DNA of 64,000 nt. It comes from Chryseosolibacter sp049791675. GTDB lineage: Bacteria; Bacteroidota; Bacteroidia; Cytophagales; Cyclobacteriaceae. Shown one piece after another: positions 59,646-64,000 of this stretch. Numbering within the stretch: position 1 is the first letter of the stretch; each line of letters starts with the position of its first letter. Where the stretch lies: the NCBI GenBank assembly GCA_049791675.1, contig JBARAD010000204.1:51542-115541 (forward strand), given 5' to 3'. The translations under genes and the position numbers were made by a program. The notes under the pieces were generated by a model. It was not told the origin of the DNA and made no database searches. It saw only the letters and a program-made list of their open reading frames with translations.

Positions 59646-60635
59646 TTACTGTACGACCAAACCCATTTGCTGCGCGGCATACCTGGTGCCTGCAAAGGAA
59701 TCCGGCGGAAACGCATCGCCGATGCGTTTCATATCCTTATCGTCAAGTTTGATTGCCGCCGCAGAAAGATTTTCCGATAGTCGCTGTTGGTTGGTTGTGC
59801 CGATCAGCGGGAGTATATCCGCTCCGCGGTGCAAGACCCAGGCAATGGCTAACTGGGAGGGGGTACAGCCTTTTTCTGAAGCAATACCTTTCAGGATATC
59901 AACGCGACTTTTATTCGCTTCAAAATTTTCCCCGGTAAATCGTGGTGCGTTCGATCTGAAATCCGTCACATCGAATTTACCCGTCAACGTCCCGGACAAC
60001 AGGCCGCGGCTCAGAACGCCGTATGCCACTATCCCAATTCCCAGTTCGCGACAGGTGTCCAGCAGTTCTCTTTCGATCACACGTGTGGCCAGCGAGTATT
60101 CGACCTGGACGGCCGTTACGGGATGCACCTTGTGCGCTCTTCTGATCATTTCAGGCGATGCTTCTGACAGCCCCAGGTATTTTACCTTTCCTTCTTTAAC
60201 AAGGTCGGCAATAGCGCCTACCGTATCTTCAATCGGTATAGCCGGATGAATGCGTGCCGGTTGATAGAGGTCGATCGTCTCGACGCCCAGTCGTGTGAGC
60301 GAGCAGGCGGCAAAATTCTTCACCGACTCAGGCCTGGTATCAAGGCCGGAAAATCCTCCGGAAGGAGTCCTTAGAACTCCGAATTTTACGCTGAGAAAGG
60401 GGCGCCTGCTTCGTCCTTTCAACGCTTCGCGAATCAGCAGTTCATTGTGACCACTGCCATAGAAATCCGCTGTGTCAAGAAAATCAACACCGGCATCCAG
60501 GGCGAACTTGATGGTCTCAATGCTATGGGTATCATTGCGTGTCTCCTTGGTTCCGTAAAAATCGCTCATACCCATGCAGCCCAAACCCGGGGCCGCCACG
60601 ACAGGACCGTGTGTACCTAATTTTTTATTGATCAT
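59646..60635 (-). CDS. Aldo/keto reductase
   Basis: 329 residues, TIM-barrel NADPH-dependent oxidoreductase of the AKR13-like group. Seen: GLGCMGMSDFYG, the catalytic Asp and Tyr in DTADFYGSGHNE, Lys in LSVKFG, the QPARIHP block at the place of the conserved His strand, and the NADP-binding IGTTNQQRLSEN. Not overlapping with neighbours. Confidence 0.92.
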   Translation of the reverse strand: MINKKLGTHGPVVAAPGLGCMGMSDFYGTKETRNDTHSIETIKFALDAGVDFLDTADFYGSGHNELLIREALKGRSRRPFLSVKFGVLRTPSGGFSGLDTRPESVKNFAACSLTRLGVETIDLYQPARIHPAIPIEDTVGAIADLVKEGKVKYLGLSEASPEMIRRAHKVHPVTAVQVEYSLATRVIERELLDTCRELGIGIVAYGVLSRGLLSGTLTGKFDVTDFRSNAPRFTGENFEANKSRVDILKGIASEKGCTPSQLAIAWVLHRGADILPLIGTTNQQRLSENLSAAAIKLDDKDMKRIGDAFPPDSFAGTRYAAQQMGLVVQ

Positions 60636-60741
60636 GATGTTTGTTCCTCCGATTAGTGATGAACAAAATTAATTTCCTTTGACCTGTCAGATAAGGTGAG
60701 CCAGGGGGAAAGAATGGTAAAAACCGGGGAATTGCAACAGG

Positions 60742-61659
60742 CTATGCTGATCCCGCGCTCAATCGATAATTTTTAGGGGTTACCCCCGTAAACTTTTTGA
60801 AGTACTTGGTAAAATTCGTCGGCTCTTTGAAAGTCAGGCGGTAAGCGATATCATTGATCGGAAGATCTGTTTGAAGCAGGAGAGACTGCGCTTCGGCGAT
60901 GATCCGCTCGTCGATCCATGCCGAAACAGATTTCCCCGTTTCACTCCGGATTGTTTTTGCGAGATGGTTCTGAGAGATATTTAATTCATCCGCAAAATCT
61001 TTCACATCCAGTGAAGTGGCCTTTTCTCCAGTCGCAATGGACCTGAAGTGTTTATCGAGTGATTGTTTGAATAATCTCACAATTTCACCCGAACGATTTT
61101 CAAGACTGACCTGATGTTGGTATTTTGCCAGTAGCGCTTTCACCTTTAACAACAATGCAAACAAGAGATTCCCAATGATCTGATACCTGTAACTGCTGTC
61201 GCCGTTATATTCCCGGTAGATGCTTTCGTACAGCAATTGCAGATCGTAGAAAACTTCCGGCGGTGGATACATAACCGGCACTGTTTCGGCCAGCAGGAAC
61301 GGAAATTCCTTGAACAGATCCGCCGCATGAAACCGACGGAGGAATTTTTCTGAGAAGGTGATCATGTAGCCATGGGAATCCTGCAACAGGTTGAAGGATT
61401 TCAGGTGTCCGGGTAATGTGAAATAAAATGACCTGGGTTTAAGATCGAATTGAAGGTTGTCGATCTTGTAGCTGCCTTCGGCATGTTCAATTAATAAAAA
61501 GGCAAAGTAATTGGTTCTGAACGGAGGGGATTGAATGGGAGGTTTGCCATGCAAACCTTTCAGGGCATTGATCGTAAATTCCTCGTCCTGCCTAAACGGA
61601 ATACCGATCGACTTAAAAAATGCTTCCAGCGTCTGAAAGATCTCGTTATTTCCTGACAT
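60742..61659 (-). CDS. AraC-family transcriptional regulator
   Basis: 305 residues: N-terminal cupin-like domain, C-terminal double helix-turn-helix (about 205-300) with the pattern LNISQNHLAKTIRSETGKSVSAWI and NDIAYRLTFKEPTNFTKYFKKFTGVTPKNYR (in parts). The start overlaps the end of the HxlR gene by 14 nt. It may control the aldo/keto reductase downstream. Confidence 0.92.
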   Translation of the reverse strand: MSGNNEIFQTLEAFFKSIGIPFRQDEEFTINALKGLHGKPPIQSPPFRTNYFAFLLIEHAEGSYKIDNLQFDLKPRSFYFTLPGHLKSFNLLQDSHGYMITFSEKFLRRFHAADLFKEFPFLLAETVPVMYPPPEVFYDLQLLYESIYREYNGDSSYRYQIIGNLLFALLLKVKALLAKYQHQVSLENRSGEIVRLFKQSLDKHFRSIATGEKATSLDVKDFADELNISQNHLAKTIRSETGKSVSAWIDERIIAEAQSLLLQTDLPINDIAYRLTFKEPTNFTKYFKKFTGVTPKNYRLSAGSA

Positions 61660-62071
61660 TGTTTTTCCCGCTTTTATTGATCCCTGGTTTTTTCTTTTTG
61701 GCGTCGCGGTCGATCACCTTGCCCCTGGTTTCTGACAGCTTTCGCCCCCACCGGGCGATCTCTTCCAGCATAGGGATCAATGACTTTCCAAAATCGGTAA
61801 GGAAATATTCCACCCTCGGCGGTATCTCGGGGTACATCTTGCGGCCGACAATTCCATCATTCTCCAGGTTCTTCAACTGCAGGCTGAGCATTTTTTCGGT
61901 TATGTTGGGAATAAGTTTTTTTAATTCGCTGAATCTTTTTTTGTCTTTTCTCAGGTACCACAATACGACCGTCTTCCACTTACCTCCGATATAATGCATG
62001 GTTACATCCATGGCACAATGAAACTGCTGGTTGTTCAGGAGAATGATCTTTTCCTTGTTGTCGATTACCAT
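61646..62071 (-). CDS. HxlR-family transcriptional regulator
   Basis: 141 residues, winged helix of the HxlR type: GGKWKTVVLWYL, RFSELKKLIPNITEKMLSLQLK, and YFLTDFGKSL. Cys19 (FHCAMD) is at the N-terminal position used for thiol-based sensing in HxlR proteins such as HypR and YodB, so it may respond to electrophiles or oxidants. Divergent from an NAD(P)-binding oxidoreductase, with a palindrome in between; co-transcribed with the AraC gene by overlap. Confidence 0.9.
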   Translation of the reverse strand: MVIDNKEKIILLNNQQFHCAMDVTMHYIGGKWKTVVLWYLRKDKKRFSELKKLIPNITEKMLSLQLKNLENDGIVGRKMYPEIPPRVEYFLTDFGKSLIPMLEEIARWGRKLSETRGKVIDRDAKKKKPGINKSGKNNVRK

Positions 62072-62156
62072 AATTATTTTTTTTCAATATTTCCAAGCTA
62101 CGACCGGAATTCGCCAATTCTGTCAAAAACGATAGTGAGTATATCCTGTGACAGTT

Positions 62157-62188
62157 ATTGTTAAATGTATGGTGTACTTCTACATTTG
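62157..62188 (+). promoter_or_regulatory. Promoter of the F420-reductase-like gene
   Basis: ATTG at 62157-62160, 20-nt spacer, TACATTTG at 62181-62188, an exact TAnnTTTG box. The start codon is 58 nt further on. Confidence 0.7.
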
Positions 62189-62191
62189 TGA

Positions 62192-62208
62192 ACTATACAA
62201 AATATAGT
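62192..62208. promoter_or_regulatory. Possible HxlR operator
   Basis: ACTATA-CAAAA-TATAGT, a perfect 6-bp inverted repeat with 5-nt centre, three bases after the -7 box of the divergent oxidoreductase gene, over the expected transcript start. Position and spacing suit an HxlR dimer. Confidence 0.55.
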
Positions 62209-62245
62209 ATGTAACAAAAGTAAATAAAACTAAACTTATACAACT

Positions 62246-62947
62246 ATGAAAATAGGGGTTTTGGGAACCGGGGTGGTTGGACAAACCATTTCTGAAAAAT
62301 TAGTGGAACTCGGACACGAGGTGATGATCGGCACGCGGAGCGTCAGAGATGCATTGGCGCGGAGTGGAAAAGATTCATTCGGAAGGCCCCCTTTCGGGGA
62401 ATGGCACGCAAAAAATCCCGGAATTCAGGTTGGGACTTTCGCCGAAGCGACGGCCTTTGGAGAATTTATTGTGAATGCCACCAATGGAAGCGGAACGATT
62501 GCGGCGCTTGAGCAGGCCGGTAAAGAGGATCTCGGATCCAAAGTGCTGCTGGACATTTCCAACCCGCTGGATTTTTCAAATGGTATGCCGCCGTCATTGT
62601 TCGTCTGCAACACGGATTCACTTGGGGAGCAGATCCAGCGCGCTTACCCGGAGTTGAAAGTGGTGAAGAGTCTCAACACCATGAATGCCTACATCATGGT
62701 GAACCCGGGATTGTTACCGGAGGATCATCATGTATTTATGAATGGGAATGATGCGGACGCAAAATCGAAAGTAAAGGAGTTGCTGAAGTCATTTGGATGG
62801 AAGGAGAGAAACATCATTGATATGGGTGACATTTCCACCGCGCGTGGTACAGAACAAATACTCCCGATATGGGTTCGTTTGTGGGGCGCTTTAAAGACTC
62901 CGATGTTTAATTTCAAGATAGTAATGGGAGAGGTGCCGCGGGGGTGA
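62246..62947 (+). CDS. NADPH-dependent F420 reductase-like NAD(P)-binding protein
   Basis: 233 residues with a Rossmann fold: MKIGVLGTGVVGQTI start, IGTRS (NADP ribose-phosphate contact), then a domain with KVLLDISNPLDFSNGMPPSL, VKSLNTMNAYIMV and GDISTARGTEQILPIWVRL (in parts). Same fold as F420:NADP oxidoreductase, but Bacteroidota rarely make F420, so the real partner is probably another flavin or substrate. Paired with HxlR, which often controls stress-induced oxidoreductases. Confidence 0.75.
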   Translation: MKIGVLGTGVVGQTISEKLVELGHEVMIGTRSVRDALARSGKDSFGRPPFGEWHAKNPGIQVGTFAEATAFGEFIVNATNGSGTIAALEQAGKEDLGSKVLLDISNPLDFSNGMPPSLFVCNTDSLGEQIQRAYPELKVVKSLNTMNAYIMVNPGLLPEDHHVFMNGNDADAKSKVKELLKSFGWKERNIIDMGDISTARGTEQILPIWVRLWGALKTPMFNFKIVMGEVPRG

Positions 62948-62976
62948 ATGCAGTTGAAAGGATGTTGAATCCAGTT

Positions 62977-63185
62977 GGGCTGTGCCCGACGAAGCCCGTT
63001 CCCAGGGTCTGGCCTGGAAACGAGTCTTCGATGGCGCAGCCCGCCTACGCTCCGAGACGGAGCTTCGGCGGACACGGTATTATCGGGCCGCGCCCGACGA
63101 AGCCCGCTCCGAGAATCTTGCCTGAAGATGAGTCTTCGATGGCGCAGCCCGCCTTCGCTCCGAGACGGAGCTTCGGCGGGCGCAG
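62977..63185. repeat. Two tandem copies of a 108-bp GC-rich repeat
   Basis: Copy A 62977-63084 and copy B 63085-63185 are similar over their whole length; the block GAGTCTTCGATGGCGCAGC is identical and recurs at 108-nt spacing (63022 and 63130). Each copy has a hairpin GCTCCG-AGA-CGGAGC flanked by CCGCC and GGCGG. Copy B ends one base before the 3' end of the tRNA gene. Confidence 0.85.
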
Positions 63186-63259
63186 TCGGGGTGAGAGGAT
63201 TCGAACCTCCGACCTCTACGTCCCGAACGTAGCGCACTACCGGGCTGTGCTACACCCCG
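63186..63259 (-). tRNA. tRNA-Pro (anticodon CGG)
   Basis: On the minus strand, acceptor arms CGGGGTG and CACCCCG pair over 7 bp; the anticodon stem is CTACG/CGTAG around TTCGGGA, giving anticodon CGG; the T arm has TTCGAAT. The discriminator is A and no CCA is encoded, so CCA must be added. Unpaired-type first base C as in bacterial tRNA-Pro. Confidence 0.93.
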
Positions 63260-63542
63260 CAAATCGGTTATAAAAATAGAAAATGTTCCGGGATTTTCTA
63301 GAACCCGGTACGATGACGCATCCAAAAATATGGGTCCATGGCAGTTGCAGCACAAATAAATTGGGCGGTCAAATCAATGAAATCTCTGACGTTGAATCCG
63401 TTTGATTGCCGCAATTTATCTTTCTCGTCCTCCGGCAAACCGGCAAATGCTTATCGCCATTGTTTTATAGCTTAGCGGAACGGAATATTGCCAAGCCCGA
63501 TAGGTTATTTTACTCACTGAGAAAGTTTAAATCACGGATCAA

Positions 63543-64000
63543 ATGAATTATATCACTCCTTTCCATTCAAAGAATTTATTCCAGGTCATTCTGTTATTCC
63601 CGCTGATCGGAGTTTTGTCATGCAGTGATGCTCCGACTACGAAAGATGATGCGTCTGACATTTCAGCGATCAAGGCCATGAGCGCTGCGCGGGCGAAAGC
63701 ATTCAATGAGGGTAAGGCAGCTGATATTGCCATTCATTTTACGGAGGACGGTGTGTTGATGGCGCCAGGGGCCGCCGCCACGTCGGGTCGCGCGTCAGTG
63801 GAAAAATATTACCAGTCGATCTTTGATGCGTATGTGACCATCCTTGAAAGTGGTTATGAAGAAGTAAAGGTCTCCGGTGATCTCGCGTATGGAAGAGGGT
63901 TTGCCAAGGTGAAGCTTGTGCCGCACGCCGGAGGAGATACGCTGATCTCCAGTGCGAAGTACATCAACATCCTGCAGCGCCAACCCGATGGGTCATGGTT
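63543..64000 (+). CDS. NTF2/DUF4440-like lipoprotein (partial)
   Basis: The open frame continues to the end of the window (at least 152 codons). Seen: a signal peptide with lipobox LSCS (Cys29 by eye), then a SnoaL/DUF4440-type cone fold: IKAMSAARAKAFNEGKAADIAIHFTEDGVLMAPGA (in parts) and VEKYYQSIFD, VKVSGDLAYGRGFAKV, AKYINILQRQPDGSW. These proteins often have unknown function, with some acting as ketosteroid-isomerase-like enzymes. The C-terminus is cut off. Confidence 0.8.
   Translation, partial: MNYITPFHSKNLFQVILLFPLIGVLSCSDAPTTKDDASDISAIKAMSAARAKAFNEGKAADIAIHFTEDGVLMAPGAAATSGRASVEKYYQSIFDAYVTILESGYEEVKVSGDLAYGRGFAKVKLVPHAGGDTLISSAKYINILQRQPDGSW

Noticed and set aside
59462..59780. Plus-strand open frames opposite the CPKC-protein and the aldo/keto reductase
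   Set aside because: They are in the shadow of well-supported minus-strand genes and have no motifs.
62944..63273. Open frames on both strands across the 108-bp repeats
   Set aside because: They are driven by the repeat composition and run through the tRNA-Pro gene.

Overview
The window is a chromosomal segment of a Bacteroidota bacterium, most likely a Cytophagales-type lineage; this placement is an inference from content, not from a search. The evidence is the Bacteroidota promoter form (TTTG, about 19 nt, TAnnTTTG) before several genes, weak or absent Shine-Dalgarno sequences, the zinc-free forms of S14 and L36, a glycine/arginine-rich tail on S3, a tRNA without an encoded CCA, a remnant of a PorP/SprF (type IX secretion) protein, a TPP riboswitch in front of a PnuC-type transporter, and a DUF4168 protein.

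Layout. 1-10.9 kb holds a ceramidase-like exported hydrolase, a minus-strand Sco1/HemJ pair (copper and haem supply for respiration), a MOSC protein, a four-gene minus-strand glycosyltransferase cluster (two GT2 enzymes, one GT-C membrane enzyme, one DUF2064-type transferase) and a membrane Fe-S protein next to an FAD oxidoreductase. 11-14.9 kb holds a short alpha-glucan phosphorylase-like protein that lacks the PLP lysine and an iron/cobalamin-type ABC permease and ATPase. 15.2-30.2 kb is the large ribosomal protein cluster from rplC to rplQ, with secY, map, infA, rpmJ and rpoA. It starts at rplC (no rpsJ, fusA or rpsL-rpsG in front), has a second near-identical promoter before rpsH and closes with a strong terminator.

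30.3-50.4 kb is housekeeping: carA, eno, a PIF1-like helicase, a D-aminoacylase-like amidohydrolase, an FtsB/DivIC division protein, an Ldh_2 oxidoreductase, Ppx/GppA, an acyl-CoA carboxylase beta subunit, an M42 peptidase, aroA, aroB, proline dehydrogenase, lysS and a dicarboxylate symporter. Intergenic repeats of several kinds lie between them.

50.5-64 kb is more accessory: TPP riboswitch-pnuT, an acyl-CoA dehydrogenase-like protein, an HtrA protease without signal peptide, a HisRS/HisZ-like protein of unknown function, a second Ldh_2 paralogue, a TetR regulator with two matching palindromic operators flanking it, DinB followed by a PorP/SprF fragment, an aldo/keto reductase, AraC and HxlR regulators, an F420-reductase-like NAD(P)-binding protein, a tandem 108-bp repeat abutting tRNA-Pro(CGG), and the start of an NTF2-like lipoprotein.

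The observations most worth following are the class II synthetase-like orphan (53.6-54.6 kb), the phosphorylase with Thr in place of the PLP lysine, the Fe-S/FAD redox pair, the twin promoters with leader hairpins in the ribosomal cluster, and the repeat families.
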